64,000 nt of DNA from Pseudomonas extremaustralis (GTDB taxonomy: Bacteria; Pseudomonadota; Gammaproteobacteria; Pseudomonadales; Pseudomonadaceae). The notes below the pieces were generated by a model. It saw nothing but the letters and a program-made list of their open reading frames with translations, had not been told where the DNA came from and made no database searches. Both the position numbers and the translations under genes were made by a program. Position 1 is the first letter of the stretch, and each line of letters opens with the position of its first letter. Below, in pieces: positions 22,105 through 31,059 of the stretch. The stretch is from the NCBI RefSeq assembly GCF_900102035.1, contig NZ_LT629689.1, positions 5,800,501 through 5,864,500 on the forward strand, read 5' to 3'.

Positions 22105-22522
22105 ACCCGCCAACTGCACGGGGGTGATGGTGCTCGCTTGGCGACTGGCTTCTTGCTGGAGGTTAGAGATTGCTTCGGCAATTGCCTTGGTCTGAGCCAC
22201 ATAGCTGCCGGATAGGTTGGCAATCACAATGCAGCAACGCGGTAACTCCAGAGCGGCGCTCATCAGGCAGCTGAGTGTGTAGGTGCTCACGGTAGCCAGC
22301 GTACCGCCGCCGATGACAGTAGTGCTCGCGTTTTCAAGGTAGGGCGGCAACTCATCGAGCATGATCAGGGTCGGTTTGTCCCCGATAATTTTCTTCCAGC
22401 CAGCCTGATCGACCGCGCGAGGGCCATTGACCCAGTAGGGCTTGATGGCTTCCTCTTCGCCTAGTTGGGTAGTCGCGAATGATGGGGTTGAATGTGCATG
22501 CCTGCTTGACTGTCTTGAGCAT
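22105..22522 (-). pseudogene. Remnant of a DUF499-type AAA ATPase gene
   Basis: The start MLKTVKQACTFNPIIRDY at 22522 looks like the beginning of DUF499 ATPases, which are about 900-1100 residues. The frame then breaks. Another frame gives EAIKPYWVNGPRAVDQAGWKK, KPTLIMLDELPPYLENAS (Walker-B-like), ending PVQLAG at the intron junction. The Walker A region and the C-terminal two thirds are gone: an internal deletion plus a 3' truncation. DUF499 ATPases are found with helicases and DUF3780 proteins in putative defence clusters, so this is probably the relic of an older system. Confidence 0.65.
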
Positions 22523-22545
22523 CTGCTCGACTCCCTGAGAAATAC

Positions 22546-22725
22546 TTAATCGTTGCTCGACTGACTGGAGGGTGGGGTGGGCTGCGGAATGGAAAGCTCC
22601 TGACTCACCTGCTGCAGAAACCACTCACGCATGGTCAACCCACGCGCCTTGAGTGCGGCGTAGATCTGCTGCTTTTGGGCAGGATCAACCTCGATCACAA
22701 CGCGATTGCTAGTTTTCATAGGCAT
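22546..22725 (-). CDS. Small RHH-like hypothetical protein
   Basis: 59 residues from ATG 22725 (MPMKTSNRVVIEVDPAQKQQIYAALKARGLTMREWF...); ATG 22719 is an alternative. A short strand followed by two helices resembles ribbon-helix-helix regulators or small subunits, with a Pro/Ser-rich tail. It sits just upstream of the DUF499 remnant on the same strand and probably belonged to the same operon. With its partner gone it may have no function. Confidence 0.5.
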   Translation of the reverse strand: MPMKTSNRVVIEVDPAQKQQIYAALKARGLTMREWFLQQVSQELSIPQPTPPSSQSSND

Positions 22726-23038
22726 GGGCACCTGGCTTAGGTTTGTAACGTGACGTGATGTTATGTTCGAAGGGGAGGGGCTGGAAGCCCTGGCGTACAT
22801 TAATTTATTTTCTCTTTTAGGAGCATCTTGAGGTAGGCCCCCGTGGCCTGGCCGTTACTTCTGCCAAGTACTAAAAACGGGGTACCGGCCGGTCATCATG
22901 GCCTTCGACTGCTCAGGGTTAAGATCCTGTTGTTGCTCCTGCCAGTTGCCTGATCAGACGAAACGTCCCCGGTATGAGCGGCGGGCTGCTAGTCCAGATG
23001 CCGACTCGCCTGGGGACCAGCCCGAATTACACCGGGAC
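22726..23038. other. Intergenic stretch between the E2-like gene and the DUF499 remnant
   Basis: No complete gene is seen. On the minus strand, 22953-22855 is open for 32 codons ending NPEQSKAMMTGRYPVFSTWQK and a stop. It has no start codon and looks like the tail of a lost coding region. The rest has no clear signal. Confidence 0.35.
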
Positions 23039-23812
23039 TTATGGGCTGAGTGGGCAGCTATCGCAGGAACCACAGCAAGGCTTGCCGTGCATGGAGTCCC
23101 AATATTGCCGCTCAGCCTCTTCCCAGTCCCGCAATGCGAAAGCCAGTTCGGTAGCCTGCTTTGCATGGTCATGGCAGCGTCGAATTCGTTTAGGACGGCG
23201 GCGTCCATACAGGCCGCAGAAGCAGCGCCTTTTTTGGTTGATTACCCGCCGGGACTTTTCCCACACGCTAAACAAAGGCACTGTTCCGGAGATCACATCC
23301 AAGATAGGTCGCTCTTTGGACTTTCTGCGCTTGAGCCCTAGCTGATTTACCGCAAGATCGTTAGCGATTTTGCCACTGATTGCGCTCGCAGCCTTCTGCG
23401 CTCGCAGTTGATGTCGAGCTGCGTCGCCGTGTGCCCACGCGGAACCATTCGGCCATCTGCGCAGAGTGCGAGCGCGCTCTTGAAGCTTTAGGTATTTGTA
23501 GATTGTCTCAAGCCAGGCACGAGCGGACGGCTCGTCTGAGACAGGAAGCGGATTGGCGCCCGCGTAAAACAGACAGAACGTACCATCATAATTGATGTGC
23601 CGTTCCGGGCAAAAGCCTGGCAAGTGATGTGGTGTGCTTTCGCGTGCTTCTATCCATTCACCGTCTTGGCGTAAATGCAGCTTGTAGGGGAGCGTTCTCC
23701 CGTCCACCAGCCGAATCGGAAGATCAAGCGTTGCTGTCTGCGGAACGGATGTTACACAGGTACCCCCGAAATCTGGGGCGACCTGTGCAATCAGGTCGAG
23801 CGCTGTGCTCAA
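23039..23812 (-). CDS. E2-like (ubiquitin-conjugating fold) protein of a Pycsar-like operon
   Basis: 257 residues. Residues of about 30-110 follow the E2 pattern: strands LPYKLHLRQDGEW, then CPERHINYDGTFCLFYAG with His72, Asn74, Gly77 and Cys80 placed like the HPN...G-x-C active site of E2 enzymes, and a downstream helix (ARAWLETIYKYLKLQ). The C-terminal part has Cys/His groups (RRCFCGLYGRRR, RRCHDHAK, CCGSCDSCPL), probably zinc-binding. E2-like Cap2 proteins prime cyclases in type II CBASS by attaching them to targets. Its start overlaps the cyclase stop, so a similar link to this cyclase is likely. Confidence 0.75.
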   Translation of the reverse strand: MSTALDLIAQVAPDFGGTCVTSVPQTATLDLPIRLVDGRTLPYKLHLRQDGEWIEARESTPHHLPGFCPERHINYDGTFCLFYAGANPLPVSDEPSARAWLETIYKYLKLQERARTLRRWPNGSAWAHGDAARHQLRAQKAASAISGKIANDLAVNQLGLKRRKSKERPILDVISGTVPLFSVWEKSRRVINQKRRCFCGLYGRRRPKRIRRCHDHAKQATELAFALRDWEEAERQYWDSMHGKPCCGSCDSCPLSP

Positions 23813-25353
23813 CGGCTGCCGTCTACTTTCTGGCGGGAGTGGGGCTGCACCTGACGCTCATCTGCGCGAATGATGGCGGCGGAACCCGCATAGGCTTCCG
23901 AGCGAGCTTGCTTCGCAGATGCGTCCCCATCATCTGCCAGGGCTTCGGTAGCTTCGTTGTAGTCCAGGTGTGATGTCTTACGACTCTTCCCAAACAGGTT
24001 CTGCACAGCTTTCGATGCTGCGTCGTAAGCTACTTGCCCGATCGCGGTTTCCACCCCCGAACACGCGCATTGGCGTTTCTCAGACTCGATCACGCTACGC
24101 CCGATAGCGCACCTAACTCTATTACCCTTGGCGCCCAGGCGCGTGACGGCTATTGGGCCCAGATCGAAGCCAATCGCGAGGCCGAGGTCGCCGGTTTCAA
24201 TACCTTCGGCGTTCAGCCGCTCAATTGCGAGATTGAAGCTGCTGCGCAGTGCACCTGCTAGCCGTGTGGCCTCGGATACTGACTTCTCTTCGTCAGTAGT
24301 ATGCGCGGTGCCGTCACAGGATAGGGCTTGCACGCAGTCTCCGATGAAGCGCACCCGGCGCCCTTCGAAGTCGGAAGTCACGACCCGCTCCAGCTCGGAG
24401 CGGATGACATGCAAAGTCCGCACGACATCGTCGGTCTTCTCGTTGATGTGATCGGCCACGTAGGCTGTGAAGCCATCAATATCGGCGTAGAGGCTCACCA
24501 TCTCCTGTCGCTTCGAGTTGGCCGGAGTCAGCGAGTAAATGTCCATATCACGCAGGGGTGGGGTTTGGCGGGAAAACTGGTAACCGCCAATGGGGTTCTT
24601 TTTCAGATCCTCACGCCACTCCTCGACGATCTCGTCGGACGTGACATCCAGCTTGGCCGCATCCTGACATGCCTTGATCTCTATCGCGGTTAGGGCAGAT
24701 TTTTCCGGCTCATCGCTTTCCGCAAGGCCGATGGCCTTACGAGCATTGTTGGTCAGATAGATACCCCTGGCCTTGTTATTACTGGCCAGTTTCGCGGCAT
24801 GGTTCGCTGGATCGCCCAGGAACAAGGGTTCGCGGTACCCGCTGCGGCCATTGTTTACAGCAAGAGCTAGGCCGGTATCGATGCCAATTCGAACCTTGGC
24901 TGCTGGGATTTGCTCATCGTCGTCGCCCGTCTCTGCAAGCACGTCAATGATCAATTGCGCAGTCGCAACGGCGCGTTGAACACGCTTGGTCTCAGCGCCG
25001 GACTCAGTGTTGTACGGCTTAGTGAAAAGGGAGTGCAGCCGCTGACTGTGGAAGTCGACGCGGCGCGCATCAACCTTGTTGAGAATTCGCTTGACTGCCC
25101 GGTAGTGCTGGTCAAGAAAGCGCAGCGTGCGCTTGTGACACTCTGTGCCCTCGACTGCAGTGATGTTCAGCATGTCCTCGAGATTCATGATGTCCGCATA
25201 CATGTGGACCCCATCCACGCGGTACGCGGTACTGGTAGGAATCGATTCCAACGACATGTCGCGCACGTAATCCTTGATGGTGATTTCCTCAACATCAGCG
25301 ATCTTCTGGTCTATGTGTTTTGCAGCGCGATCATGGTTCCAGCTCTTGCTCAT
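23809..25353 (-). CDS. Tandem class III nucleotide cyclase, Pycsar PycC-like
   Basis: 514 residues with two cyclase homology regions. The C-terminal one (about 285-440) has the metal motifs SLYADIDGFTAYV and RFIGDCVQAL plus GNRVRCAIGRSV, so it should be catalytic. The N-terminal one (about 45-210) has HMYADIMNLEDML but RVDFHSQRLHSLF where the second metal Asp (FxGD) is expected, so it looks degenerate. Pycsar cyclases make cCMP or cUMP after phage infection and activate a cyclic-nucleotide-binding effector, which is encoded just upstream. Base preference cannot be judged here. An ordinary adenylate cyclase is the alternative, but context favours Pycsar. Confidence 0.8.
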   Translation of the reverse strand: MSKSWNHDRAAKHIDQKIADVEEITIKDYVRDMSLESIPTSTAYRVDGVHMYADIMNLEDMLNITAVEGTECHKRTLRFLDQHYRAVKRILNKVDARRVDFHSQRLHSLFTKPYNTESGAETKRVQRAVATAQLIIDVLAETGDDDEQIPAAKVRIGIDTGLALAVNNGRSGYREPLFLGDPANHAAKLASNNKARGIYLTNNARKAIGLAESDEPEKSALTAIEIKACQDAAKLDVTSDEIVEEWREDLKKNPIGGYQFSRQTPPLRDMDIYSLTPANSKRQEMVSLYADIDGFTAYVADHINEKTDDVVRTLHVIRSELERVVTSDFEGRRVRFIGDCVQALSCDGTAHTTDEEKSVSEATRLAGALRSSFNLAIERLNAEGIETGDLGLAIGFDLGPIAVTRLGAKGNRVRCAIGRSVIESEKRQCACSGVETAIGQVAYDAASKAVQNLFGKSRKTSHLDYNEATEALADDGDASAKQARSEAYAGSAAIIRADERQVQPHSRQKVDGSR

Positions 25354-25433
25354 CGATCACTCCTTCGGGTGATTGGGCGCGCTGCAATGCGGTAGGCAAG
25401 CGCATGCCAAATTTGCTTGTTGACAGATATCCG

Positions 25434-26372
25434 TTACTTCGGTCCTAGCTTGTTGAAAATGGTGCGTAGCTGATTGCAGGCTGGAGATAGGCTGGAGGGC
25501 AGCTGGTCTTCACTTTTCGTTAGGCGATATCCGATGGTTGTCAGCCCTTTCAGATCTGACGGCAGATGTACCTCGTCACCCCTAGGCTCAAGAAGGAAGG
25601 TTCGTGCCCTGCCAAGTCGTCCTACGAACAGGCCAAGCTCGAAAATGACGTTGTCGCGCGGCGTATTCTTGGTTTCCTCGCGCATTGTGACGGAGTCGTC
25701 CGGCTGTGCGATTGCGATGGCAAAATCGCACTCGTCCAGTTGCTCTTCGAGGCTTTCAAGGGCGTACTGCGATGCGCGGAAAACGCCTTGTGTCCAGGTC
25801 TTTACGAAGAACTTGTCGTGCTCAAGGTTATTCTCGATTGCCCGGGCAATAGGGAGTGCCTCGACCGAGCAAATGATGAATACGTGGGATGACTGATGGG
25901 CAGGAAGCACCATGTCGTTTCGCTGGTGTAGTCGATCGACCAGTTGCCGAGTGACCTGTCGCCAAACCGAGGGATACGCGTCCGCAATGGACTTGAAGTC
26001 TGCCGCGCTGACCTTCAAGACAATCGAGGGCTCGGTGGCCAGTACAGTAGCAGAGCGCTTCGCTGTTGGGACCAGAGCAGCCATTTCTCCGACGTGATCG
26101 CCGCCCCCTCGTGTTGCGACTTCACGATCATGGACCTTCACCTGGAAATGCCCTGTGATGATGAAATAAACCTCGGAGTCCTCCGCGTCCTCGGTAATGA
26201 GCACAGCATCCTTAGCGATCTCCTCCAGCGTTCCTACCTCTGCGAGGCGGCGTGCTAGGTCTTGATTTCCGAGTACCAGCTTCTGCTCAAGCAGTACTTC
26301 CTCAAGAACGGCGCGGCCTGACGGCCCTTCAAAGCGATCGATCAACTTCCCAGTAGTCATGATGGTGAGCAT
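25434..26372 (-). CDS. Cyclic-nucleotide-binding TIR effector, PycTIR-like
   Basis: 312 residues. Residues of about 35-145 are a cNMP-binding domain with the phosphate cassette GEMAALVPTAKRSATV. Residues of about 162-300 form a TIR-like domain of the predicted nucleotide-binding type: VFIICSVEALPIARAIE at its start and RDNVIFELGLFVGRLGR with the probable catalytic Glu245. In Pycsar, cCMP/cUMP binding turns on such TIR domains to destroy NAD+, causing abortive infection. It is the first gene of the operon, 80 bases before the cyclase gene. The start may be at 26372 or at 26360 (MTTGK). Confidence 0.85.
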   Translation of the reverse strand: MLTIMTTGKLIDRFEGPSGRAVLEEVLLEQKLVLGNQDLARRLAEVGTLEEIAKDAVLITEDAEDSEVYFIITGHFQVKVHDREVATRGGGDHVGEMAALVPTAKRSATVLATEPSIVLKVSAADFKSIADAYPSVWRQVTRQLVDRLHQRNDMVLPAHQSSHVFIICSVEALPIARAIENNLEHDKFFVKTWTQGVFRASQYALESLEEQLDECDFAIAIAQPDDSVTMREETKNTPRDNVIFELGLFVGRLGRARTFLLEPRGDEVHLPSDLKGLTTIGYRLTKSEDQLPSSLSPACNQLRTIFNKLGPK

Positions 26373-26724
26373 TCCCTTGCGAAGAGGTTGCGGGGGCGTT
26401 CACAGAGAAATGGGGACGTGCGTCACCCTTTCAAGGGGCGCTGAAGAAAAGATCTGGGCATGGCGGGCGCTCAGGGACGCAGGTTCAAACTCTGTTTGAT
26501 TGCATTCGGGAGTAGTGGGCCGAATGTTCAGTGTCAAACATTTTGTGCTGTAAGACCTGACGTGCTCTGGTACACCTGTCAAACCTTCTCTTGATTGGCG
26601 TCAGTTTTTGTCAATCAATGGGGGTGAGTTTGACGGTCAATGGGGAGTCGCCGAAATAGCATCATAGGTAGGGATTACGGGCGATTTGGCGGTGTCAATC
26701 GAAGGAACGTAATTTGATACCTGA
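26373..26724. other. Non-coding right end of the island
   Basis: 352 bases with no credible gene. It must contain the promoter of the PycTIR operon. It holds several GTCAA-type motifs, among them TGTCAATC at 26609-26616 and 26693-26700. These are the reverse complement of GATTGACA at 4292-4299 at the left end, and could be recombinase binding sites. Confidence 0.55.
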
Positions 26725-26787
26725 CATTATTGGCCGGACGACCCACTGGTAGCCGAGGCGACGGCGCGGATCAAACCGCGTAAATAG
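26725..26787 (+). pseudogene. hrpB: Displaced 3' end of hrpB
   Basis: Twenty codons and TAG read HYWPDDPLVAEATARIKPRK, the conserved HrpB C-terminus that should follow GRYPK. The fragment has no start codon and is cut from hrpB by the island. It fixes the right border of the island at 26724/26725. Confidence 0.9.
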
Positions 26788-26810
26788 GGGGGAGTTGAGA
26801 GGGATATTGT

Positions 26811-27443
26811 TTATCTGTGGCTATAGTCCCTTCCCACACTGACATCGATTAGGTACCTCGCGGTATTCGGATCACGCTCATCGCGACGGGCGTAGCATTT
26901 GACGATGAGTGACATGCCGTATTTGCGAGGTACTAGAAGCGTCGCAACGACGACTCTATCGAATAGTAAACTTTGTAGGGCGCTTCTTTCAGTCTTGGTG
27001 CCTGTCTTGATCCAGCTGTAATCTTGGTCGTCATCCTTTGGTATCCATCCGGCACTTTTTAACATTCTCTGAATATGGTCGAGCAATGGAATTAATTGGT
27101 CGAAAGGCAAGGTTTCAAGCATCGGAGAGGTGGTGATAGTCACGACTTTCCAATCACTAAAACTTACGAGGCCGAATTTTGTCGGAGGTAAGGTGAAACC
27201 GTGTTCAGGGTCGTCGAACTTCACAATGACCGAACCTCTAAGCCAAACGGAGTCTGGCTCCGGCGGATCACTTGGATAGATCACTGTTTTGGTTTTGATC
27301 GGAAATGTCGAGTCTCGTGCTACACGTTCATAGGGCTTTCCGATGTGAGCGGAAATGACAGTAGTGGTTTTGGGGTCGCGGGTGATATAGATTAAAAGAC
27401 ATGATGAAATAAAAACTAGTGCCCCAAGGCGTAGTCTTTGCAT
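26811..27443 (-). CDS. Immunity-like exported protein, paralogue 5 of the array
   Basis: 210 residues. A short basic start and one hydrophobic segment (LGALVFISSCLLIYITR) predict a signal anchor or signal peptide, so the protein would face the periplasm. Family features: SAHIGKPYERVARDSTFP, FDDPEHGFTLPPTKFG, TTSPMLETLPFDQLIPLLDH and a C-terminal YLIDVSVGRDY. It is very close to the paralogue at 28407. No effector gene is adjacent, so it is probably an orphan immunity gene kept after duplication. No named family recognised. Confidence 0.7.
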   Translation of the reverse strand: MQRLRLGALVFISSCLLIYITRDPKTTTVISAHIGKPYERVARDSTFPIKTKTVIYPSDPPEPDSVWLRGSVIVKFDDPEHGFTLPPTKFGLVSFSDWKVVTITTSPMLETLPFDQLIPLLDHIQRMLKSAGWIPKDDDQDYSWIKTGTKTERSALQSLLFDRVVVATLLVPRKYGMSLIVKCYARRDERDPNTARYLIDVSVGRDYSHR

Positions 27444-27586
27444 TGGTTAATTCCTTTGTTATGGGTAACTTGGAAAAGGCGAGGTTTGTTATGGGTTGTG
27501 CGTGATTAAAGTTTTAAGTTGGCTGTTAAGTTGTAGTGCTGCTCGTGTTACAGATCTCATGCGTTACCATTCGTTCGTCAAATCAC

Positions 27587-28237
27587 CTAGGGGCGTTGAG
27601 GGGGGGGGCTGTTGCTGAAATCCTCTCCAATACTGACATCAATCAGATATTTCGCCGTGCTCGGATCGCGCTCGTTGCAGCGCACATAACATTTGACGAT
27701 CAGCGACATGCCGTATTTGCGAGGTATCATAAGCGTCGCCGTTCTGGCGTTATTGAACAATGAGCCTTGTAAGGCGCTCCTGTCGGACTCACTCTCTATC
27801 TTGACCCAAGTGTAATTCTCGTTGTCGTCTTCTGGTATCCATCCGGCTTTTTTTAGTATCTGCTGAAGATGGTCGAGTAGTGGAATTAACTGATCGAAAG
27901 GCAAAGCCTCAAGCATCGGGGAGGTGGTGAGGGTTGTTACAACCCCTTTGTTATAGCCTATAACGCCGAACGTTGTTGGGGGTAAGGTGAAGCCGTGTTT
28001 AGGATCATCAAAATTCACAATGGTTGGGCTGGTAATCCAGGTTGAATCCTCTACTGGAGGCGTCGTTGCGCGCATTGCAGTATTGGATTTTACTGGGAAT
28101 GTTGAATCATTAAGGATGTCTACGTAGTGTTTTCCCACATGCAGGGAAATAGTGCCGATTTTTCCGGGAGCACGGTTGAGATGAAACATAAAAACAGCCA
28201 AGGTTGCGGATAAGATGCTTAGATGTAATTTGCGCAT
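27587..28237 (-). CDS. Immunity-like exported protein, paralogue 4 of the array
   Basis: 216 residues, the second most diverged of the five. N-terminal membrane segment (LSILSATLAVFMFHLNR), then SLHVGKHYVDILNDSTFPV, FDDPKHGFTLPPTTFG, SPMLEALPFDQLIPLLDHLQ, and YLIDVSIGEDF near the end. It sits between two near-identical paralogues, so it may have come with another effector now lost. Its 3' end is preceded on the plus strand by a run of nine Gs (27600-27609) that may be unstable. Confidence 0.7.
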   Translation of the reverse strand: MRKLHLSILSATLAVFMFHLNRAPGKIGTISLHVGKHYVDILNDSTFPVKSNTAMRATTPPVEDSTWITSPTIVNFDDPKHGFTLPPTTFGVIGYNKGVVTTLTTSPMLEALPFDQLIPLLDHLQQILKKAGWIPEDDNENYTWVKIESESDRSALQGSLFNNARTATLMIPRKYGMSLIVKCYVRCNERDPSTAKYLIDVSIGEDFSNSPPPQRP

Positions 28238-28406
28238 TACTCTGTTTTCTCAGTCTTGGCGATTTTCATTATGTAAATTCTTAACTTTTCTTGGCGGGTT
28301 GGAGTTTTACGTTGGCTGTAAAGGAGTGTTGCTCCTTTTTTGCGTTTACCCCTGTTCGCCAAAACATCAAGGAGGCTTCCACGCTGGGAATCGAGAGGGC
28401 CATTGT

Positions 28407-29039
28407 TTATCTGCTGCTATAGTCTCTTCCCACACTGACATCGATTAGATATCTCGCCGTGTTCGGGTCACGCTCATCGCAACGGGCGTAACATTTTACG
28501 ATGAGCGACATGCCGTATTTTTGAGGTACTAGAAGCGCCGCGCTGACGGCTTGTTTGAATAGGAGGCTTTGTAGCGCGTTTCTATCGGCTTCATTCTCTA
28601 TCTTGAACCAAGAGTGTCTTTCGCCTTCAAATTCCGGCATCCATCCGGATTTTTTTAGCATCTGCTGAATATGGTCGAGCAGTGGAATTAGCTGGTCGAA
28701 AGGTAAGGTTTCAAGCATAGGGGACGTAGTGATGGTCACGACTTTCCAATCACTAAAACTTACGAGGCCGAATTTTGTCGGAGGTAAGGTGAAACCGTGT
28801 TCAGGGTCGTCGAACTTCACAATGACCGAACCTCTAAGCCAAACGGAGTCTGGCTCCGGCGGATCACTTGGATAGATCACTGTTTTGGTTTTGATCGGAA
28901 ATGTTGAGTCTCGTGCTACACCTTCATAAGTCTTTCCAATGTGAGCAGAAATGACTGTAGTGGTTTTGGGGGCGCGGGTGATATAGATTAAAAAACATAA
29001 TGAAATCAAAGCTAGTGCCCCAAGGCGTAGTCTTTGCAT
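28407..29039 (-). CDS. Immunity-like exported protein, paralogue 3 of the array
   Basis: 210 residues with the signal anchor LGALALISLCFLIYITR and the same domain plan as paralogue 5, identical over long stretches up to the middle. The region of about 140-170 (FEGERHSWFKIENEADRNALQ) differs most, which may be the effector-contact surface. Both the gene and its downstream spacer resemble the 26811 unit, so one arose by tandem duplication. Confidence 0.7.
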   Translation of the reverse strand: MQRLRLGALALISLCFLIYITRAPKTTTVISAHIGKTYEGVARDSTFPIKTKTVIYPSDPPEPDSVWLRGSVIVKFDDPEHGFTLPPTKFGLVSFSDWKVVTITTSPMLETLPFDQLIPLLDHIQQMLKKSGWMPEFEGERHSWFKIENEADRNALQSLLFKQAVSAALLVPQKYGMSLIVKCYARCDERDPNTARYLIDVSVGRDYSSR

Positions 29040-29269
29040 TGGTTAATTCCTTTGCTATGGATAACTTGGAAAAAGCGAGGTTTGTTATGGGTTGTGCATG
29101 ATTAAAGTTTTAAGTTGTATTGCTGCTCGTGTTGTAGGTTTCATGCGTTGCCTTTTGTTCGTCAAATCACCCTGGAGCGTTGATGGGGCATTTACAAACT
29201 CTATACGTTGACCCTTGTTTGCCAAAATATCAAGGAGACTTCCACGCTGGGAATCGAGAGGGCCATTGT

Positions 29270-29902
29270 TTATCTGTTGCTATAGTCTCTTCCCACACTA
29301 ACATCGATTAGATATCTCGCCGTATTCGGGTCGCGCTCATCGCAACGGGCGTAACATTTGACGACGAGCGACATGCCGTATTTACGAGGTATTAGAAGCG
29401 TCGCGACGACGACTTTATCGAAGAGTAAGTTTTGTAGGGCGTTTCTTTCAGTCTTGGTGCCTGTCTTGATCCAACTGTAGTCTTGATCGTTATCTTTTGG
29501 TATCCATCCGGTACTTTTTAGCATCTCCTGAATATGGTCGAGCAATGGAATTAATTGGTCGAAAGGTAAGGTCTCAAGCATCGGGGAAGTGGTGATGGTT
29601 GTAACTTTCCATTTGTTGAAACCTACGAGGCCGAATTTTGTCGGAGGTAAGGTGAAACCGTGTTCAGGGTCGTCGAACTTCACAATGACTGAACCGTCAA
29701 GCCATACTGAGTCCGGCTCCGGCGGGTCACTTGGATAGATCACTGCTTTGGCTTTGATCGGGAATGTTGAGTCTCGTGCCACACCTTCATAAGTCTTTCC
29801 AATGTGAGCGGAAATGACTGTAGTAGTTTTGAGGGGGCGGGTGATATAAATTAAAAAAAATAATGTAATCAAAGTTAGTGTACTGAGGCGCGATATTCGC
29901 AT
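29270..29902 (-). CDS. Immunity-like exported protein, paralogue 2, paired with effector B
   Basis: 210 residues with signal anchor LSTLTLITLFFLIYITR and the array's shared motifs (SAHIGKTYEGVARDSTFP, FDDPEHGFTLPPTKFG, YLIDVSVGRDY). Its first base overlaps the last base of the effector gene upstream at 29902, so the pair is translationally coupled, as is usual for effector and cognate immunity genes. A periplasmic immunity protein suggests that the effector acts in the periplasm or on the membrane. Confidence 0.75.
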   Translation of the reverse strand: MRISRLSTLTLITLFFLIYITRPLKTTTVISAHIGKTYEGVARDSTFPIKAKAVIYPSDPPEPDSVWLDGSVIVKFDDPEHGFTLPPTKFGLVGFNKWKVTTITTSPMLETLPFDQLIPLLDHIQEMLKSTGWIPKDNDQDYSWIKTGTKTERNALQNLLFDKVVVATLLIPRKYGMSLVVKCYARCDERDPNTARYLIDVSVGRDYSNR

Positions 29903-31059
29903 TAGTTAATTCCTTCGCCACGGGCAATTTCGGTAATAGAAGCTTTTAATTGAGAGTAGGTGCTAGGTTTTTTTAATAAGGTATCGAATTGATTTGCTGC
30001 TCTCACTACAAATTCCATCCGCTGATCCTTGTCCGCCAAGTTTGCGATGGGATTACGGCTAAAAGAAATTTCTCGATCATCTGACGCTTTGCATTGGCTA
30101 GCCAAGGTTAATTGTATTTTTTCTGGTATTCCAGAGAATAGGCCCGTGACGAATGACACGACATCACCCGCCTGGGTTCCTCGCATTAATAGTGCAAAAC
30201 GTTCTACATCATACAATGCAGGTTGAAGGATGTTTATTTGCTCGTGCCGTGCCATCGTCCGTACGCTTTCACCAATATCACCATGATCAATGTAGGTAAA
30301 CGTTTCAAGGATTTCTTGCTGAAATCCGCCAAATTCAACTCTATCTGCAATCGGCCAAATTACCTCATCTTTTAACATGTTGCGTGTGCGCAAACACTCC
30401 TCCATTTCTTTAACCCCCCGCACCATAAAAAAACGATGCAACGGATAAACATCCAGAAATAGCGCGGTGTTACCCAATGCCAACATCTCATATACATAGT
30501 CCAATTGCGCCTGCACCAGAGAGCGCTGGTTATCCCCTAAAGTGATATCCGTAGTGGGTAGCGGATTTTCGGACCTGGCTTTTTCAACGTCCTCCCAAAC
30601 CTTGGGGTCGATTCGACTGAATTTAAATCCAAACCCCTCATAGAGTGTTTCAGATGGTGTTTCTCGTAATTTTCGATGCGCCTCTTTTTCCATTGCGATG
30701 CCTTCTTGCAATTTCGTGGCATGCAACAACCCACACCCCACCTGCTTCGACGCAAACGCCGCCAAGCCCGCCCATTGAAACCGATTATCCGCCAGCCACA
30801 ATTGCGCATATGCCGCGTTGATCCTGCGGTTGCGGGCGAGTGGGTCGGCGATGAGTACGCCGCCGGGGGCGATCCACTCTTCGGCTTCTTTTTGAAACCT
30901 TTTCCAGAGGCAGCGACAGGTCAGTATCGGCACTACGATGGTGGTCTTCGGGTTTCTGCCATCGTGGCTGGTGACGCGCTTGCAGGCGGACAGTTCGCAG
31001 GTGCTGTCCCAGAGTTTCTTGAGGTCCAGTTCGTGTGGGGTGATGCATTGGTCGGTCAT
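29902..31059 (-). CDS. Putative PAAR-associated effector B (displaced copy)
   Basis: 385 residues with no signal peptide. The first two thirds (RNRRINAAYAQLWLADNRFQWAGLAAFASKQVG...) are practically identical to effector A at the protein and DNA level; the last third diverges to roughly half identity. The RNxxxNxAYAxL...WAGLAAFAS region faintly recalls DUF2515, but I am not sure of this. A 13-codon stub of a PAAR gene end lies just upstream (31078-31119), so this copy was once next to a PAAR gene. Followed by its immunity-like gene with one base overlap. Activity unknown. Confidence 0.65.
   Translation of the reverse strand: MTDQCITPHELDLKKLWDSTCELSACKRVTSHDGRNPKTTIVVPILTCRCLWKRFQKEAEEWIAPGGVLIADPLARNRRINAAYAQLWLADNRFQWAGLAAFASKQVGCGLLHATKLQEGIAMEKEAHRKLRETPSETLYEGFGFKFSRIDPKVWEDVEKARSENPLPTTDITLGDNQRSLVQAQLDYVYEMLALGNTALFLDVYPLHRFFMVRGVKEMEECLRTRNMLKDEVIWPIADRVEFGGFQQEILETFTYIDHGDIGESVRTMARHEQINILQPALYDVERFALLMRGTQAGDVVSFVTGLFSGIPEKIQLTLASQCKASDDREISFSRNPIANLADKDQRMEFVVRAANQFDTLLKKPSTYSQLKASITEIARGEGIN

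Noticed and set aside
26400..26582. 60-codon minus-strand frame in the right end of the island
   Set aside because: No ribosome site, no hydrophobic or domain pattern, and composition as expected by chance.
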